Shown: positions 1 through 11,460, numbered from the stretch's first letter. The stretch is 64,000 bases of DNA from Megascapheus bottae (GCA_024803745.1 JANJXV010000099.1:124001-188000); one strand, 5' to 3'. Notes: a model not told the origin generated them from the sequence alone. Program-made: numbers and translations.

Positions 1-981
1 AGAAATGCTCCATATCTCTAGCAATAAGGGAAATGAAAATCAAAACAACTTTGAGATTCCACCTGACTCCAGTCAGAATGGCCATTATCAAAAAATCTAA
101 TAAGAGATACTGGTGGGGAAGTGACCAGGTGGGATCACACCTACACTGTTGGTGTGAGTGTAAACTCGTTCAACCACTAGGGAAAGCAGTGTGGTGGTTC
201 CTCAAAAGACTGAACATAGAGCTCCCCTATGATCCAGCAAATCCACTACTTGGCATCTACCCAATTGTCCAGAAAAAAGGACATACTAAAGCCACTACCA
301 CAATGATGCTCATTGCAGCACTATTTACCATAGCAAAGCTATGAAACCAACCCAGATGCCACTCAGTAGATGACTGAATCAAGAAGATGTGGTACTTATA
401 CACAATGGAATGCTATGCTGCCATCAGAAGGAATGACATCGCCCCATTTGTAAGGAAATGGAAAGACTTGGAAAAATTCATATTAAGTGAAGCAGCCAGA
501 CCCAAAGAAACATAAGCTCAATGGTTTCCCTCATTTGTAATAATTAGTTCACATCTAGGACTCTCCTAGAAGAGGATTACAATAACTCAAAAACCTAGGT
601 ATATAAGATCATATAGGATGAGACTAAATGAAAGGATCTCTAGGATATGGGAACAAGAGCTATATCTTGTGTCATCGTTGCTCTTAACCTTGTGTGATTT
701 TTGTCTTTAACTACTATGTTATTTCTCATCTCTTATTTTGCCCTTTGGTTAATGTCAGATTGTTACTGTATCTGATTTTTCCCTGGCATATTGTATATAT
801 GTTTATTTGTTTATGTCAAATAGGAAAGGGAAGGGGGGAAACAAGATGATTGGGAAGGGGAGGGGAGAGGGAACTGGGGACAAATACATGTGGAGTGGAA
901 TAAATGTGTGAGAAGTAATGCAGTCCACTACCTGTAAATGTAATCGTAACCACTCTATACATTACCCTGAAAATAAAAAAG
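1..981 (+). mobile_element. L1 3' end: ORF2 C-terminus and 3' UTR
   Basis: The first 344 bases encode the ORF2 C-terminal region, with HLTPVRMA, a degenerate Cys segment, and the YDPANPLLGIYP and [10 protein letters not shown] blocks of L1. The frame then stops. The rest is 3' UTR with a G-rich purine tract (about 823-880) and an A-rich end near 970-981. The Cys-rich segment is damaged, and a TGA follows the FTIAKL block. It is a different, older subfamily from the array L1s. Its 5' part lies outside the window; copy 2 shows it starting near 33,455. Confidence 0.9.
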
Positions 982-1011
982 AGACTATAAAAATATCTGT
1001 AGAAAATGAGG

Positions 1012-1056
1012 TTGGATGATGGAAACAACCAGATGCCCTACTACAAAAAATGTGAT

Positions 1057-1111
<55 letters not shown>

Positions 1112-1668
1112 GGAATGATATATAGCCAACCGACAAGATAAAATAATGGCATTCTCGGGGAAGTGGATGAAAAGGAAAACAATCATATTAACTGAAGTAA
1201 GCCAAACTCAAAGGAACATAGGCCCAAGAGTCTCCCTCATTTGTCAAATTCAGTAGAAACCTTGGGCTCTGCTACCAGAGATTTACAATAGAACAAAATC
1301 TAGAGACATCGTGACAAATAGTATGACACTAAATGTAAGGACCTCCAAGATAAAGAAACAAAACTCATATAATGAGTGATTGTTGTCCTTAATGAACTAT
1401 GTGATCTCTTATCTCTTTTGCTATCCCTTGGTTATATCATATTGTTACAATATTTCACCTTGTTTTCTGATATATTTCATATGTGCCTAATTGGTTATTT
1501 GAAATTGGATGGGGAAGGGGGGAAATGAAAATGATTGGGGGTAGGGGAAGGGAAATGGGGACCATATCATTACATGGGGTATCAAAGTTTGAGAAGTAAT
1601 GCACCTTCTATCTGGTGAATATAATGTAACCCTTCTATAAATTACAATAAATATAAATACATAAAAAG
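1012..1668 (+). mobile_element. Second L1 3' end, following the first
   Basis: It begins within the ORF2 C-terminal NQPRCPS-like region (ggaaacaaccagatgccc) and runs through the usual gaagtaagcc(a)aactcaaaggaac block into a 3' UTR with a G-rich tract (about 1,508-1,560) and an ataaatataaataca tail. A CA microsatellite sits inside the coding remnant. It is in the same orientation as the preceding L1 tail and begins just after that element's A-rich end. Confidence 0.85.
1056..1109 (+). repeat. (CA)n microsatellite inside L1
   Basis: An almost pure CA run with one early G interruption. It lies exactly where L1 ORF2 normally has tacacaatgga, so it probably expanded from that short CA seed. The copy-2 counterpart at 34,654-34,699 is shorter and lacks the interruption. 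Confidence 0.97.
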
Positions 1669-1689
1669 AAGATCTGCACAGAAAAAAAT

Positions 1690-2100
1690 AATAATGGCAT
1701 TTTTGGGGTAGTGGATGAAATTAGAGTGAATCCTGTTGAGTGAGATAAGTCAAGACCAAGGAACAAAAGGTACATGATATCCTTAATATATGGATATTAG
1801 TTTCAAACAGTAGTAGAGCGATGATTGAATAGTTGATACCCAAAGTTCTGGACATAATTTTGGAGATATAAACATAACTACATAGACATAAAAATCTACG
1901 GTAGACTATACACTCTATAGACATGTGTATTATTATAGATTAATCTGTATCTATGACATACAAAGACTCAGCTTAATTTTTACTATATTCTAAAATCTAT
2001 GTGCCAGTGATTGTATAGCGATTCCCTTCTTGAATACTTGTTGGTTATACATGACATTTGAAATATGATGTAAAATTCAATGTTAATAAATTTTTTTAAA
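1690..2100 (+). mobile_element. Third, older L1 3' end
   Basis: It opens with the L1 ORF2 C-terminal block corresponding to the SFVGTW.KLE region (aatggcatttttggggtagtgg), followed by gagtgagataagtcaag. It continues into a diverged 3' UTR ending aataaatttttttaaaaag. It is more diverged than the two L1 tails before it and carries no open frame of interest. Confidence 0.7.
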
Positions 2101-2485
2101 AAGAGGCTAGAGGTAAATACCACTAATGTACTTGCTCTAAGTGGTACAGAAATTTTCTTAATGAATCAAGGGTTTTTATTACATCTTTATGCAATTATTT
2201 TAGTTCTGAGTGTTCTACACTCAATGATACTTCTGGAAAGATGATATAGCTGACTGTGTAGATGGTATGAAGACATACTGGCCTAAACGTAGAATAAAGC
2301 ATTGGTAAGTGGCTGTTAGCTGTCCAGATTCTACTGGAATATGTGGAATGAATTTATTAAGCACAATGCAGGCTCTTAGTCAGATCAGGATCAAGATTAT
2401 GTGGTTCCATCAGATGAATGAGGAAAGATCAGAAAAATCTACTAAGATATCCAGATATACTTTTTAAACTAAGGTATCTGGACTC

Positions 2486-2727
2486 CTTTTTTTTCTTTCT
2501 TGGTAGGGAGGTTGAACTTTGGACCTGGGCAAGGTCTCTTAGTTCTTTTTCCTCAAGGCTAATGCTGTACCAGTTTTGCCTCAACTCCACTTAGTTTTTG
2601 GGTGGATAAGTGGAGAGTAGAATCTTACAGTTTTTTTGTTTTCATTTTATTTGCTTGCAAAGGCTTTGAATCACCTTCTCCCTGGCTAGTAGAATGACAA
2701 TTATGACCCTCCAGCGCCTGGCTAGTG
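2486..2727 (-). mobile_element. Composite B1/ID-like SINE, degenerate
   Basis: The T-rich start is followed by reverse-complement forms of the ID-like right half (gaacttt.gacctgggcaaggtctctta) and the B1-like left half (ggctttgaatcacc...gcgcctggctag). Confidence 0.7.
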
Positions 2728-2845
2728 ATTTTTTGAAAACTGGACTTTATTCCAAATCACATAACTGGTTCCTAGCAAAGTTTTGAAGCCTGACTTAAAT
2801 GTGACAGATTTTTGTCACTTGGAGACACTCTGTGCTGAACGTTAG

Positions 2846-2950
2846 AAATCTACCAGCTGAGTCACAGTGGCACTTCCAGTTTTTTGTTTATGTGGTGCTG
2901 AGGAATGGAATCCAGGGTTTCATACATGCTAGGCAAGCTTCATTTTCAGC
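2846..2950 (-). mobile_element. ID-like SINE fragment
   Basis: Reverse complement of the ID-dimer form: gagtcacagtggcacttccag, tatgtggtgctgaggaatgg, catgctaggcaagc. Right half only. Confidence 0.7.
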
Positions 2951-3111
2951 CCAAGGTTTTATGTTTTGTTTTTTCAGTGTTGTTGCTTCTAAGGTACTGT
3001 ATGATGTTCTTTCATTTTCTTTGCTTTTTACCTCTTTTCTTCTTTTTCCCTTTAGTTTTATTCTCTGTAGTCACTGTGTTGAATTCGGGTACCCTGTGTC
3101 TTGTACTTAGG

Positions 3112-3236
3112 GTAGGAAAACAGAGAAAAATGAGGGAGGGGATAACAATTTTCTTAAGAAATATGTTCATTACTTATGTAACCGTATGCCAACTATATAT
3201 AGACTTAACAAAATAAATTAACTTAAAAAATAATTT
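3112..3236 (+). repeat. Dispersed repeat of uncertain class (old L1 3' UTR-like)
   Basis: The purine-rich start, then aagaaatatgttcattacttatgtaac and an A-rich end, resemble 30,180-30,330 (aagaaatgtactcattacatatgtaac). The copy-2 counterpart (36,703-36,972) carries 145 extra bases at its left side that are deleted here. Confidence 0.5.
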
Positions 3237-3465
3237 AGCCGGGTATGGTGGCTCACACTTGTAAATGTAGCTACTCAAGAGGCTGGGATCCAAGGATAGC
3301 AGTTCAAAGTCAGCCTGGGCACTGAAGTCCATGTGACTCTTATCTCCAATTAACCACCAGAAACCCAGAAGTGGCCCTATGGCTCAAGGGATAGGGCAGT
3401 AATCTTGAGCTGAAAAGCTCAGTGACAAGACCCATGTGCAGAATTGCAGTCCCATGACTTGAATG
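3237..3465 (+). mobile_element. Composite B1/ID-like SINE
   Basis: Full two-part form. The B1-like left half begins agccgggtatggtggctcac and carries ctactcaagaggctgggatc. The ID-like right half has gtggccctatggctcaaggg and ttgagctgaaaagctcag. Confidence 0.85.
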
Positions 3466-3476
3466 ATGAATGATAC

Positions 3477-3698
3477 TAGCCAGGCTCTGTGCGCTCACAC
3501 TTGGAATCCTATCTACACAGAATCAGGTTTGAATCCAGCCCAAACAAATTGCATGATATTCTGATTTACAGTTCATTACCAAAAATCTGGAAGTGGAGCT
3601 GTGGATAAAGTGGTAGAACACTAGCCTGAAGCAAAAAAAAACTTTTAAGGACAGTTCCCAGGCCCTGGGTTCAAGTCCCAGGACTTGCATAAAACAAC
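3477..3698 (+). mobile_element. Composite B1/ID-like SINE
   Basis: A second composite copy directly after the previous one: tagccaggctctgtgcgctc at the left, gtggagctgtggataaagtgg and ccctgggttcaagtccc at the right, with an AAC-rich tail. Confidence 0.8.
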
Positions 3699-4976
3699 AA
3701 AATGTGACGCTGAGTCCTCCATCATTTGGTGTTATAGTTCAATATTCTTGATATGCGTCTTAGAAATTAAGTCCCTAGCAAATACTCTCCCCTGAAATTC
3801 TGCTTCATAGCTGATTCATAGAATTTCAGCATCATTACTATCACCTTCCAGTTAGCATAGCAGTCTACTACTGAAAATTTGAAGAAAACTTTTGAGTAAT
3901 CCTAATAAATCTGTGTAGCATCTGCACACACATCAAATCAGCAGGAGCTATTTTCTACTATTATATAAATGTATTTAATCCCTTCTTGACTTAATGAGCC
4001 TTAAAGAGTAAAACATATGAAATAGTTATGAAACTAACAGTCACCATTCTTCTACCTAATATTGTAATATAAGTTTATAAATGCAAGGACTATTCTGAAG
4101 TGTGCAGAAGATAGCTTCTAATTATAATATTCTCATGAAGTATAGTTTTTAAGAAACATGTTGCTTGCTTTGGGAAAGCAAAGCCAAGGAAAAATGATAT
4201 AAGTAAGTTCCCTATTTATCAGAAGGAAACTACTATTGGGTTTAGATCAACTTCATTCATTCCGTGCTGATGAAACAAATATTTGCAATTCCTGAGGCCA
4301 ATCACTTCATTGTGATGCACAATCAGCCAGCTTAGATCAATCTTCCAAAAAAGGAAAGGAACAAATGAGAAGCAATTAAGGTTTCCAAAATGAACCAGGT
4401 GGTGGTGGCAGCTCACACTTGTAATTCTATCTACTCAAGGCCTGAAATCCATGGATCTGGATTAAGTGATGTCTGGGATGAAGATATTACTGTCTGTAAC
4501 ATCATCTCTGTTATCACAGCCCAGCTGATACACTCTGCCCAACAGTTTCCAAACACCAAAGTCCATCTCCTATCTGAAATACTACCAAACGTACTCACAT
4601 ATTATTTCCTCTTTGGGAGATAGTTGAAACATGTACCAGAAACATTTCCCTGGCTTCAGAGTGGAAGTGGAAATATATACTCACTAGAATCCCATCTAGT
4701 AAATTACAGTCAATCATCGTTCCTCACATCTTGTTAGTTAAATTGAACAATGAGTGTGTGGATCAGAAGCAATGTGTATGAGCATACATGTTGTAAAAGT
4801 ACTGTAATCCTAGCTACTCAAGATAAGCTGAGAACTGAGGATTCCAGTTCAAAATCAGCCATGCAATAAATTCCATAAGATTTTTACCTCTAATTAACCA
4901 GCAAAAAACAGAGCGTTGAATTGTGCTTAAAATGCCACAGCCCTAAGCTTTGCATTAAAGTGCTAGGGGGTAGACT
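3699..4976. other. Spacer without a gene
   Basis: AT-rich spacer duplicated at about 37,435-38,713. It holds a B1-like left-half fragment at about 4,388-4,450 and another at about 4,798-4,920. Otherwise I see nothing: the short open frames are not conserved and lack family motifs. Confidence 0.6.
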
Positions 4977-7258
4977 CAGGATGCCCACTCCCTCCACTCC
5001 TTTTTAACATAGTACTAGAATTCCTAGGCAGTGCAATAAGGCAAGAAGCAAGCATAAAGGGGATCCAAGTAGGGAAAGAGGAAATAAAACTATCCCTCTT
5101 TGCCGATGACATGATTCTGTATTTAAAGAATCCTATAGACTCTATTCCCAAGCTCCTTGAGCTGATTCAAAGATTTGGAAGGGTAACAGGCCATAAAATG
5201 AACCCTCACAAATCAACTACCTTACTTTACGCCAACACTGAGAGGAATGAAGCAATAATCAGGAAAGAAATTCCTTTCACAGTAGCCTCAAAGAAAATAA
5301 AGTACCTTGCAATTAGCTTAACTAAGAATGTAAAGGACCGTTTAGATGAAAACTTTAAAACCACAAAAAAGGAAATAAAAGCAGAACTAAGGAAATGGAA
5401 AAACCTCCCATGCTCCTGGATTGGAAGAATCAACATTGTGAAAATGACAATCTTGCCAAGGGCTATCTACAAATTCAATGTAATACCAATCAACATCCCA
5501 ATGTCATTCTTTAAAGAAATAGAAGAGGCAATTCAAAATTTCATATGGAATAATAAAAGACCCCGTAGAGCAAAAATACTTCTTAGCAGAAAGAACAGTG
5601 CTGGAGGAATTTCAATTCCAAACTTAAGACTCTCTTACAGAGCTATATTTCTCAAAACAGCTTGGTACTGGCACAAGAACAGGCCTGAAGTCCATTGGAG
5701 TAGAACTGCGGACCCAGATATTAAACCACAGACCTATGGCCACCTAATCTTTGACCAGGGAGCCAAAAAAATAGAATGGAAGAAAGATAGCCTCTTCAAC
5801 AAGTTGTGCTGGCAGAACTGGTTAAACAACTGCAGAAAACTGAAGTTGGATCCTTCTTTGTCACCTTGCACTAGAATTAACTCCAAATGGATCAAAGAAC
5901 TGGAGGTAAAAGCTGACACACTGAAAAGTTTACAGGAAGGAATAGGAGATACACTAGGCCTCCTTGGCACAGGTCGAAACTTTCTTAATAAGGACCAAGA
6001 ATCACAACAAATCAGAGAAAGGCTGGATAAGTGGGACTGCATTAAACTGCAGAGCTTTTGTATGGCAACGGATATAGCTAGTAAACTAATCAGGAAGCCT
6101 ACAGAGTGGGAGAAGATCTTCACCAACCAAACAACGGACAAAGGCTTAATATCTAAAATATATCAACAACTCAAAAAATTGAATCACTCCAAAACTCACC
6201 TCCAAATTAACACCCATCCCATTAAAAATGGGCCAAAGACTTAAGAGAGTCTTCTCTCAAGAAGAAACAAAAATGGCGTATAGACACATGAAGAAATGCT
6301 CCACATCTCTGGTCATAAAAGAAATGCAAATCAAAACAACTCTAAGATTCCACCTCACTCCAGTTAGAATGGCCAGGATCAGGAAAATGAATGACAACAG
6401 ATGCTGGAGGCGATGTGGCCAGGAGGGATCAGTACTACACTGTTGATGGGAGTGCAAACTCGTTCAACCACTATGGAAAGCAGTGCGACAGTGCCTCAAA
6501 AGGCAAAAAATAGAACTCCCCTATGACCCAGCAATTCCACTACTTGGCATTTACCCAACAATCCAGAAACAAGGGCATACTAAACCCACTAGCACAACAA
6601 TGTTCATTGCAGCACTATTCACCATAGCAAAGATATGGAACCAACCAAGATGTCCCTCAGTTGATGAGTGGATCAACAAGTTGTGGTATTTGTACACAAG
6701 GGAATTCTATGCTGCTGTCAGAAAAAATGACATCGCCCCATTTGTTAGGAAATGGAAAGACTTAGAACAAATCATATTAAGTGAAGTAAGCCAGACTCAA
6801 AGGAACTTAGGCTCAGTGGTTTCCCTCATTCGTCATAATCAGTAGAAACCTTGGGCTCTACTAGCAGAGATGGGCAATAGAGCAAAAGGACATATATAAG
6901 GCCATATAATGTGAAGCTAATTGAAAGGACCTCCAGGATATTGACACAAAAGCCATATAATGAATGATTGTTGTCCTTAATGTACTATGTTGTCTCTCAT
7001 CTCGTTTGCTGTCCCTTGGTTATCCCATATTGGTATAGTATCTCACTTTGTTATCTGATATATTGAATTTATTTGGATTTGGATATTTGAAATTTGATAG
7101 GGAAGGGGGGAAAACCAAGACGGGTGGGGGTGTGGGGTTGGAGGGAAATGGGTACCAAGACATGTGAAAGGGTATCAATGTATGTGAATTAATGCACCTT
7201 CTATCTGGCAAATATCATCTAACCCTTTTACTAATTACAATAAAAAACTGAAAAAAAA
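4977..7258 (+). mobile_element. 5'-truncated L1, first member of array, copy 1
   Basis: Starts abruptly inside ORF2 at the GCPLxPLLF block and runs through the rest of ORF2 (stop at 6,843-6,845), a 3' UTR with a G-rich tract (about 7,096-7,150) and an A-rich tail. The tail joins the next L1 leader without spacer. The upstream flank is unrelated, so this is a normal 5' truncation. Its copy-2 counterpart is 38,714-40,966. Confidence 0.9.
4979..6845 (+). pseudogene. L1 ORF2 reverse transcriptase and C-terminal fragment
   Basis: L1 ORF2 normally nicks the target and reverse-transcribes L1 RNA. Here only the part from RT motif B' region (GCPLPPLLFN) onward remains. The catalytic FADD motif is at 5,099-5,110. 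The frame is open to a TAA at 6,242-6,244, where one A is missing from the aaagacttaaag run found in U1-U3. Beyond it the C-terminal Cys segment CWRRCGQEGSVLHC is interrupted by TGA at 6,444-6,446, then the frame continues to the normal end SLIRHNQ at 6,845. The A loss and the TGA are both shared with copy 2. Endonuclease and RT motif A are absent, so it is dead. Confidence 0.92.
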
Positions 7259-7885
7259 GAAAGTTGTAGTGTGTGGGGAGGATGATGGGGTCAAATACAT
7301 TTCTTCTTAGAAATTTACCTCATCTGGTTGCCCTGGATTTTCCTGGCCTTCTTCTTAGAGAAAGTTCTCTTATACTGGATTTGTGGCTTGGCAATGATCT
7401 AGCATGTACATCTTCGAGTAAGACATCCACAACTTCCATGCCTGAGACTCGAGTTTCCTGACCTTTGGCAACAGCACAGCAACATCTTTCTTCCTCCTGA
7501 GCCACAGGCCAAGTGAGCTGGCTTGAGCTGGTTGTTAGTTACAGTGGCTTGGTTACCAGGGTTCCATATTCTGTTCCATTGTGAGGGAGGCAGGGTCACC
7601 TTTCAGGGCCCAATGACCAAAGATCCTTGCTCACAAAAGACCTCACCAAAGACATACTGGAGGCTGAATCTCTCCTCCAATCTCACAATATACATGTGGA
7701 TGTAGTATACAGCACACCTTATTTGTCCAATCCCAATGTCTTCCACTAGGCCCAACTACCAGTCTGGTCTCAGGCTTAAGGAGCCTTTCTTAGGTAAGAT
7801 CCAAACTTAAGGGTCAATATTGCCCTCATCCTTTACAAAACATTTGCTTCACAGTGCCTTCTCTGCCTGCATTTTGCCCCTTGTC

Positions 7886-8082
7886 GAATTTTTTTTGTTA
7901 TTGCTACTCTTGGGACTGGACCTCAGAGTGTGAACATTGTTCTTGGGCTTTCTTTAGGCTTTAGCTGTCCCACCGAGCCACAGCACCACTTGCAGAGTTT
8001 TCTATGTTTGTGGTAATGAGGAATCAAACCTGAGGCTTACTACTTGGTAGCCAAGGACTCTCCCACTAGATCAAACACACAG
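7886..8082 (-). mobile_element. ID-dimer SINE in A1 leader
   Basis: T-rich start, then reverse-complement ID-dimer blocks: gagccacagcaccacttgcag, gtggtaatgaggaatcaaacc. The orthologous insertion is present in U1-U4 and in the inverted leader copy. Confidence 0.8.
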
Positions 8083-8327
8083 GGCATCTTGCACATATTT
8101 TTGACGTCAATCTACTAGGATATTATTAGGTTTCTGTATCCTAATCAATTTTTTCCTGATGATTAGCTTTGCTGTCATGTGTAAAAAATGCAAGAGGGAA
8201 AAACACAGAAGAATTAGTGAAATTAAAAAAAAAGAATTAGACACAGTTAAGTGTTCATTCTTTGTAGGAGAAAGGATATTTGGATATGATGATGATGATG
8301 ATGATGACTTTATAATTACTATGTCAG

Positions 8328-8525
8328 GGTTGAGAGTTTGGCATAGTGATAGAGTGCTTGCCTAGCATCCATGAAGATCTGGGTTTGATTGCTCAGTATC
8401 ACATAGATAGAAAATCTAGATGTGGCACTGTGGCTCAAGTGGCAGAGGGCTAGACTTGAGAAAACCCGAGGACAGTGCTCAGGCCCTGAATTCAAGCCCC
8501 AAGACTGGCAGAAAGATAAAAGAAA
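8328..8525 (+). mobile_element. ID-dimer SINE in A1 leader
   Basis: Two ID-like halves: gtttggcatagtgatagagtg with tgcctagcatcc, then gtggcactgtggctcaagtgg with ggccctgaattcaagccc. The same insertion is in every leader. Confidence 0.85.
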
Positions 8526-9195
8526 ATAAAGATGCTTTTTACGAGCTAATTCACTGACAGCATTTGCTTCTGAAATCTTCGCTTCTGCATCTTGTGAAAT
8601 ACCCCTTTCCCTCAACGTTGACAAGAAAAACAGATCCATCCCATGGTCCACTGTGAGGCCACTGGTTGGGCTAAGAGCTAGTCGTGCAGCAACACATAAG
8701 TTTTATTCTAATACTTTCCAAACTTTGTACTCAAATATGCTACCTACTTACCAACTTATGTCAGTTATCCTTATGCTACAACTTTTCTTCATTACTACAA
8801 TATTCTTACACTCCTACGTTAATCCTCTTGCACCTCCCCTGAGCTCTCTCATTCTTTTTTTCTATCTCTGGACCTCTGCTCGTCTTTCAACCCTTAAACT
8901 GCACGGATCTTCACTTGATGCCTGTTGAGCAATATTGTATATGTCGGTGGTTAATCATTCTCTAGGCTCAGATGGACTTAAAGACAATAAAGATTGGATT
9001 GAGAGGCTTATTGTTTTGGGTATAAATAGCTTATCAGTGGTTGTATTAGGCTGGTCTGTAAGTGCACAAAAAGAAAGAGTGATAATACCAATCAAAACTT
9101 GTGAACATCTAGTGTCTGCCAGCTACAGAGGTCTAGGTTGGTTATATCTGAAAAACTATAATCGTATTTAGTAGTAATCTTGCTCCCATTTTCAA

Positions 9196-10379
9196 ATGGG
9201 CAGAACAAGAAACTCAAGAAAAATGTCAAATCAAGAAACAACATCCCCCACCCAATGTAAACAGACAATGGAACAGTCACTGGCAAACCTAGAGGAGAGT
9301 CTTCCAATTGCTACACAAATGCAATTGATAAACATCATTAATGAAAAATGTGAAAATATAAAGAAAGAGATAATGGAGGAAGCCATACCTGAACAAGAGG
9401 AAAGCAAAAACAAGGTGATAAGTGAAAAAGAAGAAGCCATAAAGGAGGCCATAATAAAGGTTTTTCAAAGAAAGATGGATGAATTCAAAGAATCCACAAA
9501 TAAAAACGTGACCAAACTCCAGCAAATGTCCAAAGAAAATAAAGCTACTGAGCTAACCACTCAAAAGGAAATCAAGGAGATAAAGAAATCCATACATGAT
9601 CTAAAACAAGGGATGCAAGGCATCAAAAGTGAGCAATTAGAAGCAAGGGAGATGAAAAATAAAGTAGATAGCATTGATAGCAGGTTAGACATTGCAGAGG
9701 AGAGAATTTCCGTGGCTGAAGATAATTTAGGTATTATAAAGAACAGAAAATGAGTCAATCCAAATCTAGGAAATATGAGAGAGCGCTTCAGGAGGTCCAA
9801 GATACAATTAGGAAGCCTAATTTAAGGCTAGTTGGTATGGAGGAGGGCGTGGAGAAAGAGGTCAATGGTATTGGAAATATACTTCAGGGAATCATCTCAG
9901 AGAATTTCCCAAATATCCAGAAGGGCAGGCCCATCCAGATACGAGAAGGTTTTAGAACCCCAAACAGACCTGACCAGAAAAGAACATCCCACCGCCACAT
10001 TGTGATCCGAACTGGATCAATAGAAATGAAAGAAAATATCCTAAAGGCAGCCAGGGAAAAGGGATCAGTAACTTATAAAGGCAAACCATTCAGAATAACC
10101 CCAGATGTCTCAGAAGAGATCATGCAAGCACGAAGTGACTAGAAGCATATATGTCATGCCCTTAAATCAAATAACTACCAACCAAGAATACTGTAGCCAG
10201 CTAAGCTCTCATTCATAACTGAGGGAACAATAAAAACATTCCATTCCAGGGAAAAGCTGCAACAATATGTCGAAACAAAACCAACACTACAGAGAATTCT
10301 CAACGATGCTCTATACATACAAAACCAAAAAAAATGCATTATAGGGAACGAAATGGCACCTAAACAGCATACCATCTAA
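9196..10379 (+). pseudogene. L1 ORF1 (RNA-binding protein), unit A1
   Basis: ORF1p is the trimeric nucleic-acid chaperone of the L1 particle. The N-terminal 185 codons (9,196-9,753) start MGRTRNSRK and are Lys/Glu-rich coiled coil. The RRM and C-terminal domain follow in another frame from 9,750, with RKPNLRLVG, ISENFPNIQ, TPNRPDQKRTSHRHIVIRT and AAREKGSVTYKGKP. The two frames meet at ATGA, best read as one base lost from an A run. A private TAG (TGG to TAG) ends the second frame at 10,140-10,142. A second TAG shared with all units lies further on, before PAKLSF. The final TAA is at 10,377-10,379. Non-functional. Confidence 0.92.
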
Positions 10380-10427
10380 GGACCACAAGAACTGTCAAGA
10401 CACAGGCCCTACTAAAAGCTTTTAAAA

Positions 10428-10775
10428 AAGGTAGGAACTAATAAATATCTCTCAATCCTAACTCTCAATATCAATGGACTTAACTCTCCAATTAAACGGC
10501 ATAGGCTGTCTAGTTGGATCAAAAAGCAAGAGCCATCGTTCTTCTGTCTTCAAGAGACATATATTACCGAAAAACCATCATCTTTTGAAAGTGAGAGGTT
10601 GGAATAAATTCTATCAAGCTAACTGCCCCCATAAACAGGCTGGAGTTGCCATCCTTATATCAGATACAATAGACTTCAAACTAAAATTAGTAAGAAAAGA
10701 CAAAGAAGGTTACTACATACTACTAAAGGGATCTTTCCTCCCGGAAGACATAACAATCCTAAATATTTACACACC
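10428..10775 (+). pseudogene. L1 ORF2 endonuclease N-terminus, cut off
   Basis: The ORF2 start codon is AAG here instead of ATG (10,428-10,430). The frame has ILTLNINGLNSPIKRHRL and CLQET, then shifts frame near 10,585 to LLKVRGWNKFYQANC as in the other units. It keeps TGT at 10,545-10,547 where U1-U3 have TGA. L1 sequence ends at TILNIYTP (10,775) and unique DNA follows, so the catalytic GEFN and SDH blocks are missing. Confidence 0.9.
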
Positions 10776-11215
10776 CTTTTGAAGGTTCTCAAAAGATTGA
10801 AGATTTTGGCAGTTTAAGTTAGATTCCGGCATTGATATTAAATAATGCAATGAGTAGAGATTTATATTTGAAATATCACTGTTTGCAAAATCTAACACAC
10901 ATTTGCTTAGTATTTGCTTTTGATTTCCCAAGAAGTTCAGTACAAGCCAACATGTGTGGCATATATCGACTGGGAAAATTATTCAGAGTATGTGACTTAT
11001 TTGAACAGGAGTCAGTGAAAAGATACAGAAGCAGGATACCCATATTGTGATAATTTGTATCTTTTGCATATTTTGTGTTTGTTATTATTTCCATTTGTAG
11101 TGTACATTTCTAGGTAAAAACTTTAAAATGTTTAGAAACAATTTCTTATTTCAACAGCTAAAAAAGACATTTATATGCCTGATAAAATTCACAGAATCCA
11201 AATTTTTCCATATTA

Positions 11216-11452
11216 TTTTTTTTTGTGGTTCATAGATCTTGAACTCAGCCTGGGCACTATCCCTGAGCTCTTCAGCTCCAGGCTACCACCTTACTCGGGA
11301 GCCAAGCCCCACTTCCCATTTTCTAAAAGTAAATTGGAGATAAGTGTCTCAGGTCTTTTTGTGCCAGGATGGATTTAAACCTTGATCCTCAGATCTCAGC
11401 CTCCTGAGTAGCTAGGATTATAGAAGTGAGCAACCACTCCATCATGCTCAGC
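11216..11452 (-). mobile_element. Composite B1/ID-like SINE
   Basis: Reverse complement of the two-part element: cagcctgggcactatccctgagctcttcag, then tgatcctcagatctcagcctcctgagtagctagg. Confidence 0.85.
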
Positions 11453-11460
11453 TTTCTGGT

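Larger units (their letters stand above)
7262..9195 (+). mobile_element. L1 leader region of unit A1
   Basis: 1.93 kb between the previous A-rich tail and ORF1, colinear with the leaders of U1-U4. It starts agttgtagtgtgtgggg and contains a minus-strand SINE, a GAT trinucleotide run encoding seven GAT/GAC in a row (about 8,287-8,307) and a plus-strand SINE. Position suggests L1 5' UTR and promoter, but no promoter element can be proved. An inverted relative lies at 25,400-26,750 with the same left boundary. Confidence 0.75.
1..10775 (+). repeat. Large duplicated block, copy 1
   Basis: This stretch matches 33,599 to about 44,466 in the same orientation and order, through L1 tails, SINEs, unique spacer and L1 leader. 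The offset is 33,598 at the left. It becomes 33,736 after a 145-bp deletion near 3,110 in this copy and 33,708 after a 28-bp loss in copy 2. The left edge is outside the window. The right edge is at about 10,775, inside the L1 endonuclease, where the sequence switches to unrelated DNA. Both copies contain the same L1-tail to L1-leader junction, so that junction is older than the duplication. Confidence 0.93.

Noticed and set aside
962..1186. Minus-strand frame with a long Cys-Val run
   Set aside because: It is the translation of the CA microsatellite.
2832..3216. Hydrophobic plus-strand frames repeated at 36,423-36,711
   Set aside because: They run through a SINE fragment and T-rich DNA, and are duplicated only because the block is duplicated.
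8328..8525. tRNA gene (ID-like sequence resembles tRNA with A and B boxes)
   Set aside because: It is a dimeric, diverged SINE with an A-rich end, present in many copies; no tRNA cloverleaf with anticodon is supported.
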